Shown here piece after piece: positions 8,333 through 16,646 of a stretch of DNA of 64,000 bases. The position numbers were made by a program, and so were the translations under genes. The notes under the pieces are model-generated. The model saw only the letters and a list, made by a program, of their open reading frames with translations, made no database searches and was not told the DNA's origin. Within the stretch, counting starts at the first letter, position 1. The number at the start of each line of letters is the position of its first letter. The DNA comes from Polyangiaceae bacterium (GTDB taxonomy: Bacteria; Myxococcota_A; Polyangia; Polyangiales; Polyangiaceae), in NCBI GenBank assembly GCA_029266615.1, contig JAQSWN010000002.1, positions 1 to 64,000 of the forward strand, written 5' to 3'.

Positions 8333-10486
8333 TTGCGCACACAGCTTTTCGTCGCCACCGCGGCCGCGGCGGCTTTTTTCTCGCCTAAAATCAGCATCGC
8401 GCAGTCGAACGACGCCGCCGTGGCGCCGCCGCCGCAGGACGCGCCGCCGGTCGAGATAACGGTCTCGGGGCAGGGCGGGGGCGGGCGGCGGCTGCAGCAG
8501 TCCGCGGAGGCGGTCCATGTGGTGGAGCTGCGCCGCGCCAAACAGCAATCGGCGGACTTGGGAGAGGTATTGGCGCGCACCCAAGGCGTCTCGGTTCGGC
8601 GCGATGGAGGGCTGGGCTCCGCCTCGCGCTTCTCGCTGAACGGCCTGTACGACACGCAGATTCGCTTCTTCGTGGACGGCGTGCCGCTGGAGCTCGCAGG
8701 GTATCCATTCGGCATCGCCAACGTTCCGGTCAACCTCATCGAGCGCGTCGAGATCTATCGGGGGGTGGTGCCGATTCGTTTCGGAGCGGACGCGCTGGGC
8801 GGCGCGGTCAACCTCGTGACCGACGAAGGCCTCTACCCGTTCGGGAGCGCGAGCTACCAGGTTGGCTCTTTTGGGACCCACCGGCTCAACGTGGCGGGGC
8901 GGCAGTACCACGAGCCGAGCGGCGCGTTGGTGCGCGCGCACGCCTTTTTGGACAGCGCCAACAACGACTACGAAGTGGACGTCCGCGTCTCCGGGCCGAC
9001 GGGCGAGCTCTCCGACGCGAAAGTACGTCGATTTCACGATGACTACCGCGCCTATGGCGGCAGCGTGGAGGCCGGCATCGTGGAGCGATCCTGGGCCAAG
9101 CGCTTGCTCGTTCGAGGCTTCGCGTCGGGCTACGACAAGGAGCTGCAGAACAATCCGGTCATGACCGTCCCGTACGGTGAGGTGCGGTACGACGAGACCG
9201 TGCATGGCGCAAGCGCGCGCTACGACGTCGACCTGCCCTCCGGCTTCAGCCTTCAGACTCTGGCCAGCTACTCGCGTCGGGCCACGGAGTACCTGGATCA
9301 AAGTCCGTGGGCCTACGACTGGTATGGCCAACGAGTCTTCCGCAGGCCGAGCGCGGGAGAGGTGGACGGGCGCCCCCACGACCAGACCCTGTGGCAGGAT
9401 GGCTACTTCGCTCGCGCGCTCCTCGGCTGGAGCCCCAACTCGACTCACGCGCTACGCGCTTCGTTCACTCCCCAGTACGCCTCACGCGCGGGGGAAGATC
9501 GCGCGCTCGTGAGCAGCCTCGCGCGCGACCCCCTCACCGCCAAGCGCGAGCTATTCAGCCTCGTGAGTGGATTGGAGTACGAGCTGGCGCTGCTCGAGGG
9601 ACGACTGTCCACAGTCTTTTTCTTCAAAGACTACTACTACCGGGCCACGACGGATGAGGTGGTGCCGGGCAATATCTTTCTCGAACGCACCGCCGGCGAC
9701 CACTCGCAGGGGGCCGGCTTCACCTCGCGCTACCGCTTCACGCCCTGGCTCCTCGCCAAGGCATCCTACGAGCGTGCCACGCGCCTGCCCAGCTCGAGCG
9801 AGCTGTTTGGTAACGGCGTGCTCATTCGCGAGAACGTGAGCCTGGAGCCGGAGGTCAGTCACAACGCGAACGTAGGCCCTCGTCTGGAGCTGAAGCGACA
9901 GAGCTTTGGCGATCTGACTTTGGACGTGAACGCGTTTTGGCGCGGCAGTGACCGCCTCATCGTGCTGCTCGGAGCCGAGCAGGCGTTTCGGTACGAAAAC
10001 CTCTACGCAGCGCGCGCACTCGGGCTCGAAAACGCGGGCAATTGGCTTTCGCCGGGGCGCCTCGTGAGCCTGGAAGGCAGCTTGACCTGGCTCGATTTGC
10101 GCAACGAATCGACCGAGGGGACGTTTGCGCGCTTCGAGGGGGATCGCATCCCGAACCGGCCGTACTTGTTCGGCAGTTGGGGCGCTCGCCTGCGCTTGCA
10201 GGGGGTGACGGACGCGCGCGACACCGTCGAGCCATTCTACTACGGGCGCTACGTGCACGGCTTCTTTCGTGGCTGGGAGAGCGCGGGCGATCGCGACTAC
10301 AAGCAGCGCCTCGACTCGCAAGTCACCCACTCGGTCGGCGCTACTTGGAGCGTGATGCGCGACGGGCTTCGCGCCACGTCCACGTTCGAGATCGACAACG
10401 TCACGGACGCAAAGCTCTTCGACAACTTCGGGCTGCAGCGGCCGGGCCGGGCGTTCTACCTCAAGGTTACGGGCGAGCTCCGTTGA
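8333..10486 (+). CDS. TonB-dependent outer-membrane receptor, siderophore type
   Basis: 717 aa. A Sec signal peptide occupies about residues 1-24, then a short linker, a plug domain about 50-165 (GEVLARTQGVSVRRDGG, then FFVDGVPLEL and IERVEIYRGVVPIRFGADAL, both classical plug motifs) and a beta-barrel to the C-terminus. I chose the TTG at 8333, with AGGA about 8 nt upstream, because it gives a complete signal peptide. It would import the ferric form of the siderophore made upstream; the Fur-like box directly before it agrees. It is not overlapped with the biosynthetic operon, so it can be transcribed separately. Confidence 0.9.
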   Translation: MRTQLFVATAAAAAFFSPKISIAQSNDAAVAPPPQDAPPVEITVSGQGGGGRRLQQSAEAVHVVELRRAKQQSADLGEVLARTQGVSVRRDGGLGSASRFSLNGLYDTQIRFFVDGVPLELAGYPFGIANVPVNLIERVEIYRGVVPIRFGADALGGAVNLVTDEGLYPFGSASYQVGSFGTHRLNVAGRQYHEPSGALVRAHAFLDSANNDYEVDVRVSGPTGELSDAKVRRFHDDYRAYGGSVEAGIVERSWAKRLLVRGFASGYDKELQNNPVMTVPYGEVRYDETVHGASARYDVDLPSGFSLQTLASYSRRATEYLDQSPWAYDWYGQRVFRRPSAGEVDGRPHDQTLWQDGYFARALLGWSPNSTHALRASFTPQYASRAGEDRALVSSLARDPLTAKRELFSLVSGLEYELALLEGRLSTVFFFKDYYYRATTDEVVPGNIFLERTAGDHSQGAGFTSRYRFTPWLLAKASYERATRLPSSSELFGNGVLIRENVSLEPEVSHNANVGPRLELKRQSFGDLTLDVNAFWRGSDRLIVLLGAEQAFRYENLYAARALGLENAGNWLSPGRLVSLEGSLTWLDLRNESTEGTFARFEGDRIPNRPYLFGSWGARLRLQGVTDARDTVEPFYYGRYVHGFFRGWESAGDRDYKQRLDSQVTHSVGATWSVMRDGLRATSTFEIDNVTDAKLFDNFGLQRPGRAFYLKVTGELR

Positions 10487-10498
10487 TCCAAACGAAAC

Positions 10499-10526
10499 GG
10501 CGCGACGAGCCGAAGCTCGCCGCGCC
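10499..10526. terminator. Hairpin between convergent genes
   Basis: GGCGCGACGAGC, a CGAA loop, then GCTCGCCGCGCC forms a 12-bp stem with one mismatch. It lies exactly between the receptor stop and the end of the convergent lipoprotein gene. There is no long T-run, as is common in such GC-rich genomes, so termination is inferred from position and stem strength. Confidence 0.55.
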
Positions 10527-10549
10527 CGTTGGTTGTGTCCGAGACGCGC

Positions 10550-11929
10550 TTACTTGACGAGGATGGCCGGGCCCGGAAAGCCAGGCAGCTCGAGCGCGCC
10601 GGTGCGCTCACCCGCGACGGACACGTCGTGATACTGGCCCGCGGCCAAGTCGCCCGCGACCGTGATGATGAACGGCGTGTTGTTGCCGCTCACGCGGGCG
10701 CTGAAGGCCAAGCCGTAAGCAGACTGCAAATCGATGCCGTCTACGGGCTGCACGTCCACGGCTTCGTCGCCCAGCGTGAGGCGGTTCAACTCCCAGGCGG
10801 CGCGCGTGTGGGCCTTGGCGGAGTTGGCTAGCGTCAGCGGCTCGCCCGCGTACTTGAGCACGAACGCTTCGTCCCCGGCGCCCTGCATGAGGCCGCCGGT
10901 GGGGGCTCCGGCGACGTCACTCAGATCGACGTAGTAGTCTTGGTCGAACTCGCTCTCGCCGGTTCTGATGCGGATGATGCAGCTGGCGGCAGCGGGTTCG
11001 CCCGCGGCGCCGACCTCCACCACTGCCGCTTGCGCGGGGTGGCTGGCGAGGTAGAGGTTCTGCTCACTGTCCACGGCTTTGAAAGCGATGTTGCCGCAGC
11101 GCTCGTCGTCCACGTACTCCACCTCGTCCGTGAGCGTGTCGATGATGGCGACGCGGGTGAGCAGAGCCGCCGTGTCGTCCGCTCGATAGTAACGGGCGGA
11201 GAGCAGCACGCGGTCTCCGTCGCGGTACGCGAACGTCAGGCTCGGGAAGAGCTCGCCTTCCGCGAAACCTTCCAGCGTGAAGGCGCCGATGGTCTTCATC
11301 GTCTGCGGGTTCCAGATCACGACCTGGCGCGTCTTGGCATCGATGAAGTAGGCGCGATCTTGCGCCAAGAAGTGGAACGGATCTCGTCCGCCCAAGCCGC
11401 TGGCGATACCGTACTGAGCCAGCCCCATCTCGCCGTTCTTCTCGAGCTCGTTCGCGTCGTTCAGCACCCAACGCTCGATGACCGCGGAGCTCCCGCGACC
11501 GACGTAGACCACGCCGTTGCCGGGGCTTGCGTAAGACATGTCGCCCGGGAATTCCATGGCCTTCGAAATGTCGACCGTGCCATCGGCACTGATGTCGTCC
11601 GTCACCGAGAGGTAGCCGATGTATTCGTCCTGCACGGTCACGTAGTAGCCGACGACGTAGATGCCTTCGGCCATGGGGATCGGTGCGACGCCTCCCGCGC
11701 CGCTGCCGCTGCCGGCAACGGGCTCTTCACCCCCGTTGCTGCTTCCGCCTTTGCTCGAAGAGCCGCTCGTGCTCGCTGACCCACCTTTGCCGGCTGAGCC
11801 GCCCGAGCTTTCACCGGCCTGGTTGTCCGCGGGCGCCCCGTCGTCGTCGTCGTCGCCGCACGCCACCACGGACCCCAACACCATGGCCGCGCACAGCACG
11901 AGCCAATGAGATTGCTGACTTCTGAACAT
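10550..11929 (-). CDS. Fur-linked lipoprotein, probable beta-propeller (DUF4374-like)
   Basis: 459 aa. The ATG at 11929 has GGAGAAAG just upstream and gives a lipoprotein signal (MFRSQQSHWLVLCAAMVLG, lipobox VVAC) followed by an Asp run and a Gly/Ser linker to about residue 75. The rest consists of repeating beta-strand-rich stretches (IYVVGYYVTVQDEYIGYL, GVVYVGRGSSAVIERWVL, RQVVIWNPQTMKTIGAF), like propeller lipoproteins found beside TonB receptors. A Fur-like box lies 79 nt upstream of the start. It probably acts at the outer membrane in siderophore uptake or ligand capture; no activity can be read from sequence. A longer frame upstream lacks a signal peptide and would cross the Fur box. 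Confidence 0.72.
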   Translation of the reverse strand: MFRSQQSHWLVLCAAMVLGSVVACGDDDDDGAPADNQAGESSGGSAGKGGSASTSGSSSKGGSSNGGEEPVAGSGSGAGGVAPIPMAEGIYVVGYYVTVQDEYIGYLSVTDDISADGTVDISKAMEFPGDMSYASPGNGVVYVGRGSSAVIERWVLNDANELEKNGEMGLAQYGIASGLGGRDPFHFLAQDRAYFIDAKTRQVVIWNPQTMKTIGAFTLEGFAEGELFPSLTFAYRDGDRVLLSARYYRADDTAALLTRVAIIDTLTDEVEYVDDERCGNIAFKAVDSEQNLYLASHPAQAAVVEVGAAGEPAAASCIIRIRTGESEFDQDYYVDLSDVAGAPTGGLMQGAGDEAFVLKYAGEPLTLANSAKAHTRAAWELNRLTLGDEAVDVQPVDGIDLQSAYGLAFSARVSGNNTPFIITVAGDLAAGQYHDVSVAGERTGALELPGFPGPAILVK

Positions 11930-12007
11930 GACTTTCTCCGCCGCCTCGGGCGTCTTGATTGAGCCAAAAGCTTGGCGGTTTTGCCCCAGGCTTCCGAGGC
12001 GGTCAAT

Positions 12008-12026
12008 GAAAATGCGAATCATTCTC
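12008..12026. promoter_or_regulatory. Fur-box-like palindrome upstream of propeller lipoprotein
   Basis: GAAAATGCGAATCATTCTC matches the Fur consensus at 15 of 19 positions by hand count and differs from the box at 8297-8315 at only two positions. It is 79 nt upstream of the ATG at 11929, a normal operator distance. This ties the lipoprotein to the iron-starvation regulon. Confidence 0.68.
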
Positions 12027-12096
12027 GAAATGCCGCCGGCTCGAACGGAAGCCTTCCCGATCGGGCGGGCCATGTGTCATCGCGACGCGAGCGCGG

Positions 12097-13239
12097 TCAC
12101 GCCGTGGCGGGGGGCGGCGGCTGGTCTTGGCAGAACCGTTCGATCGCCTCGCCCAGAAGGCTCCGCCGGTAGCCGCGGAGGGCTTCCGACAGGCGTGCGG
12201 GGCCCCCCTCTTGGAGCTTGGCCTTGAGCTCGCGAACGACTCGCTGGGGCAAAACGTGCTCTGGCGAGACCTGGAGCTTCGCGCAAACCTCGGCGCGAAG
12301 TAGCCCCAGCCACGCGTCTCGCCGAATATCCGCAAACGTCGCGTAGGGGAGCGGCTCGATGGGAACGAAGTCGGTCCCCGTGGCCTGCCGTGCGGCCTGG
12401 TTCAGCCCCCTCGCGAGGTGCGCCCCGTGCCGCTGAGCCACACTTGGCGAGACGCCTTTGATGCGCGCGAGCGCGACCACCGTCTCGGGGAGGCGCGCTG
12501 CGAGCGCCTGCAGCGTCTTCAAATCCGGTGCGTTGGCTTTCTCTTCGGAGGAGAGCGCGTTGTGCCAATCGATCAAGAAGCGCAGGCCGGCCTGGTTCTC
12601 CGGACCCAGCTGCCAAGCGTTGCGAAAGTGATCGAGGGTGAGCGGCGGCGGCGGCTCTCGTGAGGGGTCGAGCGCTTCACGAGACGCTTCAAACACCAGC
12701 TCACGGCGGCCTTTGTCCTGTGCGCGCTGCAGCAGCAGCTCCGTGAGCGCGGGCAAGTCGCGCACGTCGCTTGCCGCGTACAGCAGCTGCGACTCCGAGA
12801 GGGGGCGGGCCAGCCAATCGTCCGCCTGGTGCGCTTTTCCCGAGCGCGCTCCGAGGAGCTGATAGCGCAGGTACGCGAGCGAAACGTTGCTCTCTGCGGA
12901 TACGAGGGCGTACGCCACCTGCGTGTCGAACAAGCGCTGCGGCGCGCGGACGTGCAGCCGTTGCTCGATGAGCGGCACGTCCTGCAGGCCGGCGTGAAAT
13001 ACCCACTCCACTTCGGGTCGGGCGAACACCTCGCTCAGCGCGTCCAACTTCCCGAGCTTCAGAGTGTCGACGAGGAAGATCTCGGACCCGGACGAGACTT
13101 GAAGCAAGCAGAGGCGCGTGGGGCCACGGCCGCTTTCGAACTCCGTGTCCAGATAGAAGCGTCCGCAAGAAGCGAGCGCGCTCGCCGTTTGCTCCAACTG
13201 CGGCGGTGTGTCGACGAGCACATAGGAAGAAGTGTTCAT
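12097..13239 (-). CDS. rnd: Ribonuclease D
   Basis: 380-aa 3'-5' exoribonuclease of the DEDD class, acting on tRNA 3' ends in the cytoplasm. Seen motifs are FYLDTEFES (motif I, Asp and Glu), FHAGLQDVPLI (motif II, Asp) and YAASDVRDLPAL (motif III, Tyr and Asp). A C-terminal HRDC-like region contains the VVALARIKGVSPSVAQRHG helix-hairpin stretch. The start was set at ATG 13239 because the family begins about there; an in-frame start 63 nt upstream would add an unlike tail. It is a monocistronic housekeeping gene beside the siderophore region. Confidence 0.88.
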   Translation of the reverse strand: MNTSSYVLVDTPPQLEQTASALASCGRFYLDTEFESGRGPTRLCLLQVSSGSEIFLVDTLKLGKLDALSEVFARPEVEWVFHAGLQDVPLIEQRLHVRAPQRLFDTQVAYALVSAESNVSLAYLRYQLLGARSGKAHQADDWLARPLSESQLLYAASDVRDLPALTELLLQRAQDKGRRELVFEASREALDPSREPPPPLTLDHFRNAWQLGPENQAGLRFLIDWHNALSSEEKANAPDLKTLQALAARLPETVVALARIKGVSPSVAQRHGAHLARGLNQAARQATGTDFVPIEPLPYATFADIRRDAWLGLLRAEVCAKLQVSPEHVLPQRVVRELKAKLQEGGPARLSEALRGYRRSLLGEAIERFCQDQPPPPATA

Positions 13240-13401
13240 GGATGGGGACGCTCGGGCAGGGCTCTCGAGCGAGGCATACGCTGTATGCGTCGGCGCTACC
13301 AAGCCGGCGCGCCTACCCGCGTCCCGCCGCCGGAATCTCGGCCGTGTTCCCTTCCACTCGCGGCGCCCGGAGCATCGAATCCGCGCCCGTCGGCGGCGCT
13401 C

Positions 13402-14049
13402 TCATTGCCACAGGCAGTAGCCGATGGGTGATTTCGGCGGCGAGTAGCAGGTCATCGCGCCGGGACAGGTGAAAGATTGGCTCTCGGTCCGGCAAACGAG
13501 GACGCAGTGACCCGAGGAGGTGAACGGGACGCAGCTGGCTTGCGCTTGTGCACCCGACGGAGCGGTCGAGCAATCGGCCTCGGACTCACATCGGTTGGCG
13601 CACGCCCAGCCGGCGGCGACGTTCGGCGTCGCACTACCAACGCCAAAGCAGGGGACTGCGGCCAGATTGCAATCCTTCGAGTCGCCGTGGCATTCCTGTG
13701 CGTAGACGGACTTTCCGTTTAACGTCGGCGGCGGGCCCCCGGTGTCGCCAGCGACATTTCCGCCGCTGCCGATAGCAGTGCTACCCCCTGCCGTGGCGGA
13801 GCCTGCGGACGCCGCGCTGCCGCCTCGACCGAGGGCGCCAGCGGCCGCGCTCGCGCCGGATTGTCCAGCTCCGGAAGGGGCGGCCCCGTCTTCACCGCCT
13901 TCTGCGGAAGAGCTGGCAGCCGCGCTCGCCTCCGAAGCGTCAGTCGAGTTGCAGGCGCAGACCCAATACAGCGCGCACAGCCCCGCAAGAGCCAAAAGCC
14001 CGTTCGCCATGACGATGGCATACGCGTTTGGTCGCGACTCCGCAACCAC
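13402..14049 (-). CDS. Cys-rich exported lipoprotein, function unknown
   Basis: About 215 aa. A hydrophobic N-terminal helix (ANGLLALAGLCALYWVCAC) ends in a lipobox-like VCAC. A long Ser/Ala/Gly linker follows to about residue 105, then a compact C-terminal part with many Cys (CHGDSKDC, CANRCESEADC, CVPF, CVLVC, CPGAMTC). This pattern resembles the small disulfide-rich modules common in myxobacterial surface lipoproteins. The start is uncertain: GTG at 14049 supplies a positive charge before the helix, while ATG at 14010 is shorter but has no clear ribosome-binding site. It lies divergent to the VWA cluster. Confidence 0.6.
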   Translation of the reverse strand: MVAESRPNAYAIVMANGLLALAGLCALYWVCACNSTDASEASAAASSSAEGGEDGAAPSGAGQSGASAAAGALGRGGSAASAGSATAGGSTAIGSGGNVAGDTGGPPPTLNGKSVYAQECHGDSKDCNLAAVPCFGVGSATPNVAAGWACANRCESEADCSTAPSGAQAQASCVPFTSSGHCVLVCRTESQSFTCPGAMTCYSPPKSPIGYCLWQ

Positions 14050-14203
14050 CGAGCTAACCAGTACGTAATCGAGAACAAGGGCGCGTCTGCTTCAGAAAAC
14101 GCGGAGCGATGCCCCATGCGCAGCGCCGCAAACGAATCGCATCGAGCTCACTCTTCTTTCGGAGCGGTTTCAGAAAACCGACGAGCCGTTTCCATCAGGG
14201 GAT

Positions 14204-15367
14204 GTGCAGCGCGTTCATGGATCGGTCTCGGCTCTGTGCTCGGTGTTGGCCGGCATCGGCGCCTCGTGGCTGCTCGGTGCATGCTCGGGTAACGAAGCTC
14301 CCGCCGAGTCGGATGGGGCGATCGCCGGCAAGCCGTCGCTCGACTTGGACGTGAGCGGCGGCGGCAAGAGCGGCTCGGGCTCCGGTATCACCGCCAACGG
14401 CTGCGAGGTGATGACTGACGACGCGGTGTGCGCCGCGCAAGCCTACGAAGGCGAGGCCATCCCCCTCGACATCTACATCATGTTCGACCAGTCGGGCTCG
14501 ATGTTGAACGACGTCGGCGGCCTCACGCGCCTCGAGGCGGTACAGCGGGCCACCAGCGCGTTTCTAAGGGACGAGGCGAGCGCCGCGATCCGGGTGGGGG
14601 TCGGATACTTCGGTTTTCAACCGATTGGGCAGACATCCTGCTCCGCGGAGGATTTTGCGAGCCCCACCGTCCCGGTCACGCTCGACCATGAGGAAGTCCT
14701 GCGCTCCCTGTATGCCCGAGAGCCAACCGGAGAAACGCCCACCGGCGCGGCGATTCGGGGCGCGTGTAGCTACGCCCAGGAGTGGAAGCGCGCCAATGTT
14801 GGTCACTCGGTGGTGGTGCTGCTGCTCACGGACGGCGAGCCCAAGGCTCCGATGAGCTGTGCTTCCGGGGCGTGCTGTCCCACGCTCGACGACGCGGTGG
14901 AGGCTGCCGGCGAATGCCGGCGTGGCGACGCTGGGGTCGATACGTACGTGCTCGGAGTCGGTCCGTTCCTCGACAATCTCCAGCAGATCGCGCAGGCGGG
15001 CGGTACCGAGCAGGCGTACCTCATCGGCGACGAGGACGTCGAAAGCAAGGTCCTGGCCGCCCTCAATTCGATCCGCGGCGCGGCCAGCATCCCGTGTGAG
15101 CTTCAGCTGCCGGAGCCCACGGGCGGCGCGAAGCTCGACTACGGGTTCGTGAACGTTGCTTACCAGGACTCGAGCTGCGTGCTCTCGACGATCTACAACG
15201 TGCCGAGCGAAGCGAGCTGCGACGCCGCGGAAGGCGGCTGGTACTACGACGACCCGTCCGCGCCCACGTCCGTCAAGCTGTGCGGCGCGAGCTGCGACGT
15301 CGTCTCTGCTCCCGGCGGGCGCCTCGCGTTCACCGTCGGCTGTGAGACGAAAGTGTTGGTCAAGTGA
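14204..15367 (+). CDS. VWA-domain lipoprotein 1
   Basis: 387 aa, GTG start with an AGGGGA-like site close upstream. The signal peptide ends in the lipobox LLGAC, followed by a short linker and a von Willebrand factor A domain at about residues 85-300. The metal-ion-dependent adhesion site is complete: DQSGS (DxSxS), the Thr in GETPTGAA, and the Asp in LLTDGEP. A Cys-containing C-terminal module ends with GGWYYDDPS and CGASC. Predicted surface-exposed metal-dependent binding protein. First of four consecutive lipoprotein genes on this strand; the 37-nt gap to the next suggests cotranscription. Confidence 0.82.
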   Translation: MQRVHGSVSALCSVLAGIGASWLLGACSGNEAPAESDGAIAGKPSLDLDVSGGGKSGSGSGITANGCEVMTDDAVCAAQAYEGEAIPLDIYIMFDQSGSMLNDVGGLTRLEAVQRATSAFLRDEASAAIRVGVGYFGFQPIGQTSCSAEDFASPTVPVTLDHEEVLRSLYAREPTGETPTGAAIRGACSYAQEWKRANVGHSVVVLLLTDGEPKAPMSCASGACCPTLDDAVEAAGECRRGDAGVDTYVLGVGPFLDNLQQIAQAGGTEQAYLIGDEDVESKVLAALNSIRGAASIPCELQLPEPTGGAKLDYGFVNVAYQDSSCVLSTIYNVPSEASCDAAEGGWYYDDPSAPTSVKLCGASCDVVSAPGGRLAFTVGCETKVLVK

Positions 15368-15404
15368 GCTCGGACTCGAGGGTGCTCGTTAGAAAGGTGC
15401 AGAT

Positions 15405-16634
15405 ATGCGGTATTTTCGTCAATTCTCGCTGAGTGCGGCGGCGCTCTCGTTGAGCCTCTTTGGGTCTGCAGGCTGCGGGAACACCGAAGGGGGAGGGACA
15501 TCGCCCGGCTCCGGTAATGGTAATTCGCCCGGTAAAACCGGAGTGGCGGACGGGAGCGGGTGTGACAACGCTGCGGAATGCGCGAGCGGCCTCTGCCATG
15601 ACGGCCATTGCACGAGTGGGCCCAGTAGCGTCGCAACGAGCCCGGGCCCCCATTTCGATGGCGGAGGACCGAGCTCCCGTCCGCTGACCACCGGCTGTGG
15701 CCCGGGGACGGCCCCGCAATGCGGAGGCACGTGCGAGATGGCGGGCGGGGTTCCGGTGACGGTTCTCGCCCCGCCGGCCACCATCTGTTACGCGGGCGCT
15801 GGCGACCTCACCCCCGATGATCCGAGCGGCGTCATCGAGCAAGTCATCGAGACAATCGACGGCAAGACGTACCTGCACCTGCGCGTCACGTTCGACCCGA
15901 GCTTCGTCGACAACACCTACGGCGCCAATGCTTCCGCAGGCTGGGCGAACCGGATGATGGCGCGGCCGAAGGGTGAGATGCCCGGCGGTCCGATGGGCGG
16001 CAAAGCGGGGCCGATGGGGGGCAAGGCTGGTAAGGCCGCGCACACTTTCGACGACCTGCTGGGGAGCGACCACGTGGAGCTCGTCCTCGTCGATGGCAAG
16101 GGCAACACGGTGCTGGACTTCAAGGTGGACTACGTCTCGGAAAACCCCGCGGCGCCCTGTGGTTACGGCACGCTCGGCGTCAGCGGCGGCGAAGGCAAGA
16201 TGCTCCAAGGCGATGCGTCGGCGATCGTTGGGGTCGCAACGTCGATCGATCGCAACTTGAACGGCTGCGGCTACTGTCTCACGACGGATTCACCGGCGAC
16301 CGACGCCGCTTTCACGGCTGACGCCGCCGCGCCCAACTGGGACTACCGAGTCATCTACGAGGTTTGGATCGATTTCTCGGTATTCAAGGGTCATGGCTTC
16401 GGGGGCGCGTACATCCCCCAAGTGCATGCCTCGCCGTCCATGGCGAGCACCAATACCATCGACGTCGATCCCGATCCGTGCCCGCCGGACTGGGACACGC
16501 CGTACTGCCCTCCCAGCGTGATCGAGGAGGGTGGCAATTGCTTCGACACGCCGATTGGTGACGGGGGGTGTCCGGAAGGCACCGTCCCTGATATCAAGAA
16601 CGAAGGTCAGAGCTGCGTGCCGGTCAACTACTGA
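15405..16634 (+). CDS. Exported lipoprotein in VWA cluster, no recognised domain
   Basis: 409 aa, ATG with GAAAGG upstream. The lipoprotein signal ends GSAGC. The N-terminal part has a small Cys module (CDNAAECASGLCHDGHC), a Pro/Gly/Ser stretch and CGPGTAPQCGGTC. A short internal duplication PMGGKAG occurs twice near residue 200. The remainder is rich in aromatic and acidic residues (HVELVLVDGKGN, YRVIYEVWIDFSVF) and looks like a beta-sandwich, followed by a Cys/Pro-rich end. I do not recognise the fold. Its place between VWA proteins suggests that it is a ligand or partner of them at the cell surface. Confidence 0.65.
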   Translation: MRYFRQFSLSAAALSLSLFGSAGCGNTEGGGTSPGSGNGNSPGKTGVADGSGCDNAAECASGLCHDGHCTSGPSSVATSPGPHFDGGGPSSRPLTTGCGPGTAPQCGGTCEMAGGVPVTVLAPPATICYAGAGDLTPDDPSGVIEQVIETIDGKTYLHLRVTFDPSFVDNTYGANASAGWANRMMARPKGEMPGGPMGGKAGPMGGKAGKAAHTFDDLLGSDHVELVLVDGKGNTVLDFKVDYVSENPAAPCGYGTLGVSGGEGKMLQGDASAIVGVATSIDRNLNGCGYCLTTDSPATDAAFTADAAAPNWDYRVIYEVWIDFSVFKGHGFGGAYIPQVHASPSMASTNTIDVDPDPCPPDWDTPYCPPSVIEEGGNCFDTPIGDGGCPEGTVPDIKNEGQSCVPVNY

Positions 16635-16646
16635 GACGGTGGGCCC

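Noticed and set aside
7910-9448. Minus-strand frame opposite asbF-like and receptor genes
   Set aside because: It crosses two well-supported genes and shows no domain or start signal.
3-10486. Myxochelin-type (2,3-dihydroxybenzoate NRPS) cluster
   Set aside because: No isochorismate-pathway or NRPS gene is present; NIS synthetases and an AsbF-type dehydratase indicate the 3,4-catecholate route.
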